Shown piece by piece: positions 45,147 to 52,548 of a stretch of 64,000 nucleotides of DNA. The notes beneath the pieces were generated by a model, which saw nothing but the letters and a program-made list of their open reading frames with translations, was not told where the DNA came from and did not search any database. A program made the translations under genes and the position numbers. The stretch comes from Eutrigla gurnardus. Lineage: Eukaryota > Chordata > Actinopteri > Perciformes > Triglidae. Location of the stretch: contig OY741271.1 of assembly GCA_963514095.1 (NCBI GenBank), positions 15,721,272 through 15,785,271 on the forward strand, given 5' to 3'. Each line of letters begins with the position of its first letter. Position 1 is the stretch's first letter.

Positions 45147-47362
45147 ATGTGTGTGTGTGCATGTGTGTGTGTTTGTTTGACTGTGTGTGTGTATATAGCA
45201 CTTACCCCGAATTTGCTTCTTAATCTCTTTGGAAGGATCCAACCAATGCTGAGAGAAAAGAAAAAAGAAAAGAAAGAAAAGAAGAATGAGACAATCCCCT
45301 TTGAGAAATTCAACCCCAGAAAAATCATCCATATTCACATTTAGAGCCCTTTTAAGAAATGTACATCTGCTCTTACCTTTTTAAATCTATTCCCTATTTG
45401 AAAGCCGAATATATTCATACTACAAGAAAATGGATGACGGCTTCTTTAAACAGCGAACACATAAATATTGGGGCTATAAATGCCATTTGACCTCCCTGCT
45501 TAATGTCTCTGGAGCTTTCATGGTGCACCGTAGTCCCCGTGCACCGTTTTTAAAAGGCCATATTGTCTAATCACATATTAAAAGGTCAAAGGCCATGTAT
45601 GCCACCTACAGTCTGGAAGTGGTTAAGTGCTGTTAAAAGGGCAACCAGGGACTCACAGCTTTATAACACCTGGAAAAACAGTCTGGCTGAAAGGTTGGTT
45701 GACATTTAATCTGAAGCCAGAGACAAAAAGTAAAAAAAAGGATATAATCTATTAAAAGCAAGTATAAAGAAACATGATAAATGTGCTGTCAACTCATATA
45801 TTTGGCCTTGGACTAAAGTGATTCAACACATAAGGACCAACATCGCCCAGAACTAAAGTTTCTTGCACAGAACAAAAGTTTCAACAAATATTTATATTAT
45901 ATTATATTTTATTTAATGGGTGTGTACGTCAGAAGTCTTCACACAAGCCGATTCAACATAGTTTCTAATTGGAGACAAAACGGGTGTCCTATGTTTGCTT
46001 TTGCCTTGAGCTGCAAAGATTCAGATCATAGAGTACATGTTTGACTTCCTCAAGTTCATTAAGATATCTTAAAGCATGTGTATGTGCATCTTTGTGTTTC
46101 TGTGTGTCTGTTACTGACCTTGGCGCTGTCCGTGTCCTGGAAAGTCAGGCCAAAGTAGTCTCTCTCCAGCAGGTTCAGATGGCCACACACCATATCCAGC
46201 AGGGTCTGGCCCCTGGCAAATTTCTGCCAAGCACACACACACACACACACACACACATGAACACAAACACAAACATATAACACAACGAGTGGGCAGCTGA
46301 AACAGTGCAGGTTCGTATCATAAATATTCGTAATAATAATAGTAATGCAATAAAGATGGATAAGGCTGTGGGGGGTGTCTGCTGGGCTCCTACTTGAGAA
46401 CCATACAGTATAACTGCAATGTCCCTGGTTCACCCTCGTTGCATGTCATTGCCTTCTTTCTCTCCCCATATTTCTATCCACAAAATGCAAAGAAAAAAGA
46501 ACAAGATATTTGTAGAAAGGTTTATGTTTAGCTGGGCATTATTTGAGTGGAGACAATAATGCATCTTCTTTATTCATATTTCATAGCACAAAGGAGTCCA
46601 AAAAAGAAATGTGTGACATAAAAAAATCCTGCCTCCAGTCTGTCCTCTCCCTGTCGAGCGGGAGGGGCTCCACTCTGTATGCCCATATAAGGGGAGGAAA
46701 TGAATCTCGCATCAGTGGCGTCTCGAAAGACCACACCTTTTTTCTATCCAGCCCTTCGGCGCTGAAAACAAGGCCTCTGTGGGATTCACAGACGGCCTTG
46801 GCAAAATGCTATCTCCTCAGACACACACACACACACACCATCTCCTAGGGAAACCTGGCTCCTATGGCGACAAGGCAACCAAGCAGCTGTTACCATAGAA
46901 ACAGAAGTAATAGGTCCCTTCTGCATGTGCATGTGCCCTCTCACTTCATCTCTGGCTACTATGAGGCCACCACAGAGCTTTGTTCAGCGCTACAGCCGAC
47001 ATTATTTTTAAATATTTAAACTACAAATAGACCGATTAACTCATCATTATAAAGTGATCCGTCACTCAGTCAAATTAATGGCAGTGAGAGAATAACGCTG
47101 ATTAACACACAGAGGCTGCAGGTTTTTTGGGGGGGAGTTTATTTGATTTTGAAAATGAAATTGTACAACACATCTCAGGTGATCCCCCCAAGCATGGCAA
47201 CCAATTCAGGAGCCACTGATGAGATTTCTTTGTCGCTCAATTGCTCCAATCATATTTCTTTAGCTTGTTCTGTGGGCTGATTGTGTTATAGCAGCCATTC
47301 GGTGTAATCCTAGAAATCCATTTTGCTGATCGCCTCGCCCATGCAAACAAGATGAGGAGAGA

Positions 47363-47406
<44 letters not shown>

Positions 47407-50400
47407 GCCGAGGAGCAAGTAAGACTTAGTCACTTTAACTAATGCAAGTGGATGGATGGAATCAATAACTAGAGAAAAGCTGTAGAGGTAAAGTTTGAGT
47501 TGGTGTAGCTTCTATTGAGTCTTTGTTGTATTGTGAAGTGAAACGAATGACCAACAATGCTACCACAGAACAATGTCAGCAGTTAAGGAGAAGTGATTTG
47601 GCATTGCACACAAAATTAGACAAATGGCAAAAGACAGATTTGTTTTTAAATGTCCAAATTAAAGCAGCAGAGGCCAAATTAACCTGACTTCCATTTCCTG
47701 TGAAGCTTACCAATAGAGATCATGTTATATCAAAATATTTAATTAGACCTGCTGATAAATGTCCATATCTTTCAAATCCATCAACCTCAGTTTGCAATAC
47801 AGACTTTCTGTTATGCATTTAAAACCTCGGCTGAGAAGACGAATAAACAGTGTCGTATCACATTCAAGGCTTGTGAATGCAATCAACATGTTTCTGGTTC
47901 CAGGGTGATTTTTTTTATAGGAACATGATCACTTTGTTTATTTGTGAATTCGACTCCCTTTTGCTGAAGTATTGACAAGCTGCTTTTACATTGTGAAGGC
48001 GTGTAGGAGAAAGTTGTACTCCAGTGTTGGCAAGTTTACATTCATGTTCTCTGGAAACTGAACTCACTTGAACCTTCGGAGGTCTGCAGCTGGCTGCAAC
48101 ATGTCCGATGTGTGCTGTTGGAATAATGCTGAATATACCGTAGATAAAGGGATGTTATCATTATTTAAGACGGCCGAGCCTGGTCCCGGGGTCATGAATC
48201 TTTTATTTGTTTTTAACCACATGAATTTCACATATATAGAGTTAGTGGTTTCCTCTCAGGAGGCACTTTGAATGTAACCGGGCACTCTGGATTGCAGGTT
48301 TAAAGCTTTTTAATCCTGCTCATAGGGAGACGTATCAATTGCCCCACTTTTCACTGCACGGTTGTTGCTGCTTTCCAAGAGAAAATCTATGAAAAATGAT
48401 TTGGATTTTGGTCGTAGATATCACAGGTTTGTATGACCAATATCAGATTACTAATGAGTAAAAGAAGTGCATTTGTACAGGACGGACTGAGGATGAATGA
48501 ACAATTATTTTCATTATTTCTATCACTGTTTGAATGAAGCACTGAAATATCAGACACGGAATGCTTTGCAGACCACAAACCGCTCTGCCTCTGCAATAAA
48601 ATGGAAACTCATACGGTCATGTGGTTAACCAGCAGAAATGAATGAAGGTTGGAAATGAACGATAGAATTGTACGGCGCTGCAGAAAAAGAAATTCCATTC
48701 AGGCAAAGTTGTATCTTCATAAAATATGGGTCCTCAGAATGCTTTTAAAACACAGATGTTTCATTAAAGAGTTTGTTCATTAATAGTATCACCATCAAGC
48801 TCAATATTTAATGTGAGCCAAACATCAACAGGAGGCTCCTGCAGCCTCTCTTTGTTTTTATCATCAGGGCACGCTCAGTGGACATCATGACCGCCATTAA
48901 AGCAATGATATCACTGCATTCATTATTGTGTCCCCCTCTTTTTTTTCATTGCACACAAACAGTGATATACACACTCGCATGCATACTACAGTACACAAGC
49001 TCCCCATCCTTGTCTCCATCTCCTCCCCCGACTCCCTTCATCTTTCTTCCACCCCCATTCTATTTTCGTTCTCCCGGTCAAACACAAGAGCACTCATCCG
49101 TCAACCGTATGGATTTCCTGTCAAAGTCCAATACCCCTAGTGTCACCGGCCAGGTGACATGAAGCAATGTGTGCGCGTGCACGAGAGCGTAATCACGCCA
49201 GGGGCGGAGCCGAGTTGAAGGAGAGTGTGTGCGCGACGCCTCGGTCACTACCCCCGACATATTTCCCTCCTCTCGGAAGTATAAAATGGGAGGTCATCAT
49301 TCTCTTCACACATCACACTCCATCAGCAGCAGCCAATGAGGTTCCAGCGCTGGCTTTAATGTGGTTCACCTCTGTAAGTCCTGGCCAGGATCTCCCTCTG
49401 GTGGAACGCCCCCTTCCACATCCCTCGCTCTACCTCAACAGTCACTCCAGATTAATTTCCGGTAAATGTTCGACCACGCTGGGTCTGCTGTGAAATTCAA
49501 ATCAGTCGCCTGTTTACAAACACAAAGGGCTCCGGAGTCACGTTTGGTGGATGCCGAGGATTGCTCATCCGAGCTTTTCCATCCCCCACACAGCGGAGCT
49601 CGCCTTACCTCGCTCCACCCGTCACTCGCCCCCTCTGTGAGAACAGCAAACTGAATTGCCTGACTCAGTGGCGTCGGAGAGAATAAGGTGCACCGTGGTG
49701 TGCCGAGTCAAGGGCTCTGTTCAAAGGAGGGAGATGTAAACCATTTTCCTAAAACGCTGCGTTCCTGGTCAACCTGCACAGCCAGATATGAACATTTGAA
49801 GCTGGTGTACAATTTTTGCTGTCGAAATAGCCACGCTGTGTTTTTAATAGCACTGCAAAACAACATTTTCAAAATCATTATTTCTAATTATGTTTCTGCA
49901 TGTTTGCAGAATTCAATCCGGGTGTTTTTTTCATAGGTTGCTAATGATAATTTCCTACCATCCTGTATTTTCAAAATTATTCCCGGAACAATTTTCATGA
50001 ACAGATCTGTGATTATGAGGAGTTAGCCACGCAGGACGTGAAGTAGGCTGTTCCATATAGTCTAGGATCAGGGTTACACAGGAACAGTTGTGATAGATTA
50101 TCTAGTACGTTGAATCTGGAGATAAATGTTAAAGGAGTGAAGTTTCCATCCATATGTGGAGCAAATTTGAACCAAATTTCCAGAATGAATGCACATTTCA
50201 TCCGTCAGGGAGCAAGATGTTATTACTACTGATACAAATTATGTGAAAATTATGTATAAAAGACACATGAAGTGACACATAATCTTAGTCACTTTCACAC
50301 GGCTTGATCAGTCATTTTCTCCATCTGTGATGACGAAAAAAAATGAGCAGCGTACCTCAACTCCAGCCTCGTAGTCTGAGCCGTCAAGTAGAGTGACTTT

Positions 50401-50925
50401 GACAGGCACGGTCTTGGGACGCTTGTTGGTTTTCTGGGGGGATCTGGAAGCTTTGCTGGGGGTCTTCTCTGAGCTATCATCCATGTCCCCCTGGTCCTCT
50501 CCAACCTGGGTAAGAGAAAATCCTTCCTCTAAGCATGAGAGCGTCAATTCACAATATCCCATCTTTCATTAAAATATTTGATTTATGACTGTCAAGAGGC
50601 ATTATTTATTTGTCTCCCAAAGTGACTTGTCCAAAAATCTTTGATCATGTGTGGCAATCATCAAATGCATGATGTAGCTGATTCTGTAAGATGTTAATAA
50701 GTTAAGTTGCTGGCACAGGCAGGTGGGGGGGGGGGCTATCTGCCTTGCATATCAAACATGCTGGAAGGCCCCTGAATGATTCATAGGCCTGAGTGAAATG
50801 ATCTACAGCTGCTGTGAGTTAAACAGCACTCCCACCTGATTGGTTCTCATGGCATCATCCTCCATTGCACTCTTCAATTCCCCAGCCAGAGCTGCCTCCG
50901 TTGTCATGGAAATGGATTGAGGGTC
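31138..50925 (-). CDS. epb41l1: Protein 4.1N / band 4.1-like protein 1 (23 coding exons)
   Basis: Membrane-skeleton adaptor: its FERM domain binds membrane proteins and its C-terminal domain binds further partners under neuronal membranes. Coding exons in transcription order: 50907-50836, 50505-50356, 46223-46119, 45248-45206, 45008-44933, 43987-43769, 43661-43574, 43479-43327, 42093-41996, 39904-39729, 39635-39406, 39004-38966, 38153-37989, 36837-36685, 36444-35434, 34499-34449, 34114-33713, 33220-33014, 32919-32860, 32653-32564, 32060-31980, 31376-31260, 31143-31138. Phases join to 1263 residues. 4.1N, rather than 4.1R, 4.1G or 4.1B, is indicated by [39 protein letters not shown] and the ES-stop ending. 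The human canonical form is about 880 residues; the excess is mostly the 1011-nt exon. Some exons are probably alternative. Confidence 0.92.
31260..31376 (-). CDS. epb41l1: epb41l1 exon: C-terminal domain, last part
   Basis: Reads [20 protein letters not shown] and [33 protein letters not shown] is the conserved end of the 4.1 C-terminal domain. The acceptor is GCCTTATAG; the donor is GTACGG at 31259, phase 0. Reading past this donor stays open for 66 more codons. Confidence 0.92.
31377..31979 (-). other. epb41l1 intron (0.6 kb)
   Basis: AT-rich, with an ATATATAC stretch near 31756-31778. No feature is recognised. Confidence 0.7.
31980..32060 (-). CDS. epb41l1: epb41l1 exon: C-terminal domain
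   Basis: Reads [20 protein letters not shown] and DDVDQEQ, the most conserved block of the 4.1 C-terminal domain. The donor is GTGAGC at 31979, phase 0. Confidence 0.96.
32564..32653 (-). CDS. epb41l1: epb41l1 exon: C-terminal domain, first part
   Basis: Reads [20 protein letters not shown] and [10 protein letters not shown]. The closing TTTHVTK-like motif runs into TVKGG of the next exon. The acceptor is CCGCTTCCTCAG and the donor GTAGAG. Confidence 0.9.
32860..32919 (-). CDS. epb41l1: epb41l1 small exon (20 codons)
   Basis: Reads [20 protein letters not shown] between TTTCAG and GTGAGT. In frame, symmetrical phase 0, so it can be skipped without a frameshift; probably an alternative exon. 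Confidence 0.75.
33014..33220 (-). CDS. epb41l1: epb41l1 exon: variable region before the C-terminal domain
   Basis: Reads [40 protein letters not shown] and [10 protein letters not shown] (69 codons, phase 0 on both sides). The acceptor is CCCACCCTTCAG; the donor GTTTCA at 33013 is weak. Confidence 0.8.
33713..34114 (-). CDS. epb41l1: epb41l1 exon with the 4.1[15 protein letters not shown] signature
   Basis: Reads [40 protein letters not shown] and [14 protein letters not shown], then a Pro/Ser-rich end ([20 protein letters not shown]) and KRPDVQ. The signature block is nearly identical to the one I know from mammalian 4.1N. 134 codons, phase 0 on both sides. Confidence 0.95.
34449..34499 (-). 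CDS. epb41l1: epb41l1 small exon (17 codons)
   Basis: Reads [17 protein letters not shown] between TTTTATAG and GTGAGT. Symmetrical phase 0; likely alternative. Confidence 0.7.
34500..35433 (-). other. epb41l1 intron (0.9 kb)
   Basis: No feature other than a T16 run near 34886-34901. Confidence 0.65.
35434..36444 (-). CDS. epb41l1: epb41l1 large middle exon (337 codons)
   Basis: Open without a stop for 1011 nt, from acceptor GTCAACATAG at 36445 ([20 protein letters not shown]) to donor GTAAAC at 35433 ([11 protein letters not shown]). Hydrophilic, Asn/Gln/Lys/Arg/Glu-rich and without a recognisable fold. It lies between exons whose 4.1N identity is certain, in phase 0 on both sides, so it is compatible with inclusion or skipping. 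It is not part of the roughly 880-residue human form I know; a long-isoform exon is the best reading. Confidence 0.75.
36685..36837 (-). CDS. epb41l1: epb41l1 exon: [19 protein letters not shown] segment
   Basis: Reads [40 protein letters not shown] and [11 protein letters not shown]. Three overlapping AGs exist at the acceptor (GTAAGCAGCAG); the innermost gives [13 protein letters not shown], matching the [11 protein letters not shown] order of 4.1N, so 36837 was chosen. The other two add one or two Gln. The donor is GTAAGA. Confidence 0.92.
36838..37988 (-). other. epb41l1 intron (1.15 kb) with CA repeat beside the donor
   Basis: Contains the (AC)n tract at 37906-37951, 37 bases inside the donor. 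The rest is AT-rich without recognisable features. Confidence 0.65.
37906..37951. repeat. (AC)n microsatellite next to epb41l1 donor
   Basis: A pure AC run of about 23 units; on the transcribed (minus) strand it is (GT)n, lying just downstream of the donor at 37988. Confidence 0.96.
37989..38153 (-). CDS. epb41l1: epb41l1 exon, Pro/His/Leu-rich (55 codons)
   Basis: Reads [40 protein letters not shown] and [10 protein letters not shown]. The ending PKQE joined to FLDKPEDV reproduces a conserved 4.1N junction, which supports the exon even though its body is not conserved in my memory. The acceptor is TCAACTGCAG, the donor GTACTG. Confidence 0.75.
38154..38965 (-). other. epb41l1 intron (0.8 kb)
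   Basis: No feature is recognised. Confidence 0.6.
38966..39004 (-). CDS. epb41l1: epb41l1 mini exon (13 codons)
   Basis: Reads [13 protein letters not shown] between TCTCCTGCAG and GTATTT. Symmetrical phase 0 and acidic, like the GDEDGES segment of mammalian 4.1N. Good acceptor, weaker donor. Confidence 0.65.
39005..39405 (-). other. epb41l1 intron (0.4 kb)
   Basis: No feature is recognised. Confidence 0.6.
39406..39635 (-). CDS. epb41l1: epb41l1 exon after the FERM-adjacent region; Asp/Gln-rich
   Basis: Starts with two bases completing Ala (SIDG-A), then [20 protein letters not shown], and a run of alternating Asp and Gln ([20 protein letters not shown]), ending KALDCK. The start was fixed by phase: the previous exon ends in phase 1, and the AG at 39637-39636, after the tract TTTCTCCTCCCGTCGC, restores the frame and the SxDGA motif of 4.1N. 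The intron between is only 93 nt. Confidence 0.82.
39729..39904 (-). CDS. epb41l1: epb41l1 exon: FERM-adjacent (FA) region
   Basis: Reads [40 protein letters not shown] and [30 protein letters not shown] is the FERM-adjacent motif, a phosphorylation-regulated segment of 4.1 proteins. The donor is GTAAGG, phase 1. Confidence 0.97.
39905..41995 (-). other. epb41l1 intron (2.1 kb)
   Basis: No exon is seen. The stretch 40500-40690 (CCTGTCATTACACATCATAT, TGAGCTTCCCCGCCCATTTG, AGTCCTGCCTGACACC) recalls the leader of fish gypsy-type LTR elements but is too short to assign. Confidence 0.5.
41996..42093 (-). CDS. epb41l1: epb41l1 exon: end of FERM F3 lobe
   Basis: Reads [20 protein letters not shown] and [12 protein letters not shown], plus AG of an Arg codon. 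The C-terminal helix of the F3 (PH-like) lobe; nearly identical to 4.1N. The donor is GTAGGA at 41995. Confidence 0.97.
42094..43326 (-). other. epb41l1 intron (1.2 kb) carrying a TTAA-flanked MITE
   Basis: Contains the small inverted-repeat element at 42473-42702. Nothing else is recognised. Confidence 0.65.
42473..42702. mobile_element. Small inverted-repeat element (MITE), TTAA-flanked
   Basis: Ends AGGCAGAGTAGGT (left) and ACCTACTCAACCT (right) are inverted with two mismatches. TTAA lies outside each end (42469-42472 and 42703-42706), the target duplication of piggyBac-type elements. The 230-bp interior has no coding capacity. Confidence 0.65.
43327..43479 (-). CDS. epb41l1: epb41l1 exon: FERM F3 lobe
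   Basis: Reads [40 protein letters not shown] and [11 protein letters not shown]. The beta-sheet core of F3; [18 protein letters not shown] is diagnostic of 4.1 proteins. The donor is GTAAAT, phase 0. Confidence 0.98.
43574..43661 (-). CDS. epb41l1: epb41l1 exon: FERM F2-F3 linker
   Basis: Completes Arg, then [20 protein letters not shown] and YGVDLHHAK. The end of the F2 helical lobe and first strand of F3. The donor is GTAGAG, phase 0. Confidence 0.96.
43769..43987 (-). CDS. epb41l1: epb41l1 exon: FERM F2 lobe
   Basis: Completes Arg, then [40 protein letters not shown] and [20 protein letters not shown]. The alpha-helical F2 lobe, highly conserved. The donor is GTCAGA at 43768, phase 2. 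Confidence 0.98.
43988..44932 (-). other. epb41l1 intron (0.95 kb)
   Basis: No feature is recognised. Confidence 0.65.
44933..45008 (-). CDS. epb41l1: epb41l1 exon: end of FERM F1 lobe
   Basis: Completes a Val codon, then [20 protein letters not shown] and EDIT plus AG. The motif F.VKFYPPDP...EDITR closes F1. The acceptor is TTTTTCCCACAG; the donor is GTAGGT. Confidence 0.95.
45052..45192. repeat. Long (TG)n microsatellite filling an epb41l1 intron
   Basis: About 60 TG units, pure from 45052 to about 45145 then interrupted (GCATG, TTTG). It occupies most of the 197-nt intron 45009-45205; on the transcribed strand it is (CA)n. Confidence 0.97.
45206..45248 (-). CDS. epb41l1: epb41l1 exon: FERM F1 (43 nt)
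   Basis: Reads [14 protein letters not shown] plus [13 protein letters not shown] is invariant in 4.1 proteins. The donor is GTAAGT, phase 1; flanked on its 3' side by the long CA repeat. Confidence 0.97.
45249..46118 (-). other. epb41l1 intron (0.87 kb)
   Basis: No feature is recognised beyond an A/G-rich tract next to the acceptor of the 45206-45248 exon (minus strand C/T). Confidence 0.65.
46119..46223 (-). CDS. epb41l1: epb41l1 exon: FERM F1 core
   Basis: Reads [20 protein letters not shown] and [15 protein letters not shown]. The ubiquitin-like F1 lobe. The acceptor GCTTGGCAG is immediately preceded by a (GT)n run on the minus strand. The donor is GTCAGT at 46118. Confidence 0.97.
46232..46257. 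repeat. (AC)n tract abutting an epb41l1 acceptor
   Basis: Thirteen AC units on the plus strand begin 9 bases outside the exon border at 46223; in the pre-mRNA this is (GU)n in place of a normal pyrimidine tract. Confidence 0.95.
47367..47402. repeat. (GT)n microsatellite
   Basis: A pure GT run of about 18 units in the epb41l1 intron. Confidence 0.95.
49160..49340 (+). promoter_or_regulatory. GC box plus TATA-like motif inside an epb41l1 intron, plus strand
   Basis: GTGTGCGCGTGCACGAGAGC and GGGGCGG (49201-49207) precede TATAAAA (49280-49286), with an A/C/T-rich CTTCACACATCACACTCC about 30 bases later. The layout resembles a TATA promoter reading opposite to epb41l1. No transcript is recognised; the function is a guess. 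Confidence 0.25.
50356..50505 (-). CDS. epb41l1: epb41l1 second coding exon: leader and start of FERM
   Basis: Reads [40 protein letters not shown] and [19 protein letters not shown]...K matches the 4.1N leader, and VTLLDGS.YE is the first F1 strand. The donor is GTACGC, phase 0. Confidence 0.95.
50836..50925 (-). CDS. epb41l1: epb41l1 start exon
   Basis: The acceptor GTGGTTGCAG ends at 50926; 18 bases of 5' UTR precede the ATG at 50905-50907. The protein begins [28 protein letters not shown] is the usual start of 4.1 proteins, which fixes the start. The donor is GTGGGA at 50835, phase 0. An acceptor upstream means at least one noncoding 5' exon lies at higher coordinates. Confidence 0.88.
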
Positions 50926-51270
50926 CTGCAACCACAGATGAACATATTAAGTTAACGTCAACAATTTTCCTGTCAAAAAAAAAACAGTGTTGAGTGTTTA
51001 CTCCTGCTGTAAATGCAATCTTGCTATGGATTTGTGAGATGTGGGCAAAACACTTTCCCATCTGCACACAGCATACAAAACCAAAATGACCATTTGTATA
51101 TGAATAACTGACCCTGTGTTACCTTGAATTCTTGAAAATGCAGCATTCTACAGCAACAGAACGACATCAACACATCTCACACACAACTCGCTGGTATAAT
51201 TAAGTAAGTAAATAATTCTCATCTATCAGGTGTTAAATGAGACTTGGATTTCCCCGCATGAGTCACCACA

Positions 51271-52548
51271 AACACTCACTACTTCCCAAACACTCACTAC
51301 TTCCCAAACACTCGCTACTTCCCAAACACTCACCACTTCCCAAACACTCACTACTTCCCAAACACTCGCTACTTCCCAAACACTCGCCACTTCCCAAACA
51401 CTCGCCACTTCCCAAACACTCACTACTTCCCAAACACTCACCACTTCCCAAACACTCACCACTTCCCAAACACTCACTACTTCCCAAACACTCACCACTT
51501 CCCAAACACTCACCACTTCCCAAACACTCGCCACTTCCCAAACACTCACTACTTCCCAAACACTCGCTACTTCCCAAACACTCACCACTTCCCAAACACT
51601 CACCACTTCCCAAACACTCACTACTTCCCAAACACTCACCACTTCCCAAACACTCGCTACTTCCCAAACACCCACCACTTCCCAAACACTCACTACTTCC
51701 CAAACACTCACCACTTCCCAAAGATTTGCTACTTCCCAAACACTCACTACTTCCCAAACACTCACTACTTCCCAAACACTCACCACTTCCCATACATTCG
51801 CCACTTCCCAAACACTCGCCACTTCCCAAACACTCACTACTTCCCAAACACTCACCACTTCCCAAACACTCACAACTTCCCAAACACTCACCACTTCCCA
51901 AACACTCACTACTTCCCAAACACTCGCCACTTCCCAAACACTCGCCACTTCCCAAACACTCGCTACTTCCCAAACACTCGCCACTTCCCAAACACTCACC
52001 ACTTCCCAAACACTTGCCACTTCTCAAACACTCACTACTTCCCAAACACTTGCTACTTCCCAAACACTCACCACTTCCCAAACACTCACCACTTCCCAAA
52101 CACTCACTACTTCCCAAACACTCACCACTTCCCAAACACTCGTTACTTCCCAAACACTCACCACTTCCCAAACACTCGCTACTTCCCAAACACTCACCAC
52201 TTCCCAAAGATTCGCTACTTCCCAAACACTCACCACTTCCCAAACACTCGCTACTTCCCAAACACTCACCACTTCCCAAAGATTCGCTACTTCCCAAACA
52301 CTCACCACTTCCCAAACACTCGTTACTTCCCAAACACTCACCACTTCCCAAACACTCGCTACTTCCCAAACACTCACCACTTCCCAAAGATTCGCTACTT
52401 CCCAAACACTCACCACTTCCCAAACACTCACTACTTCCCAAACACTCACCACTTCCCAAATACTCACTACTTCCCAAACACTCACCACTTCCCAAACACT
52501 CACTACTTCCCAAACACTCACTACTTCCCAAACACTCACTACTTCCCA
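51271..52548. repeat. Minisatellite, 18-bp unit, 71 tandem copies
   Basis: Unit AACACTCACTACTTCCCA. Counting by 18 from 51271 stays in register to 52548, so the array holds 71 units with no insertion or deletion. Most units differ only at two sites, CTC[A/G]C and [T/C]ACTTCCC; a rarer variant has AAGATTCGCT for AACACTCGCT. Because 18 is divisible by 3, long ORFs appear in several frames on both strands (TLTTSQ repeats on plus); these have no sign of being genes. It lies about 350 bp outside the epb41l1 start exon. Confidence 0.98.

Larger units (their letters stand above)
46224..50355 (-). other. epb41l1 intron (4.1 kb)
   Basis: Contains short CA/TG tracts (46232-46257, 46821-46838, 47367-47402) and a GC/CpG-rich segment at 49.16-49.34 kb carrying a plus-strand GC box and TATA-like motif. 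No other exon is recognised. Confidence 0.65.

Noticed and set aside
51271..52548. CRISPR array
   Set aside because: There are no spacers: units are contiguous 18-mers, and the context is a vertebrate gene.
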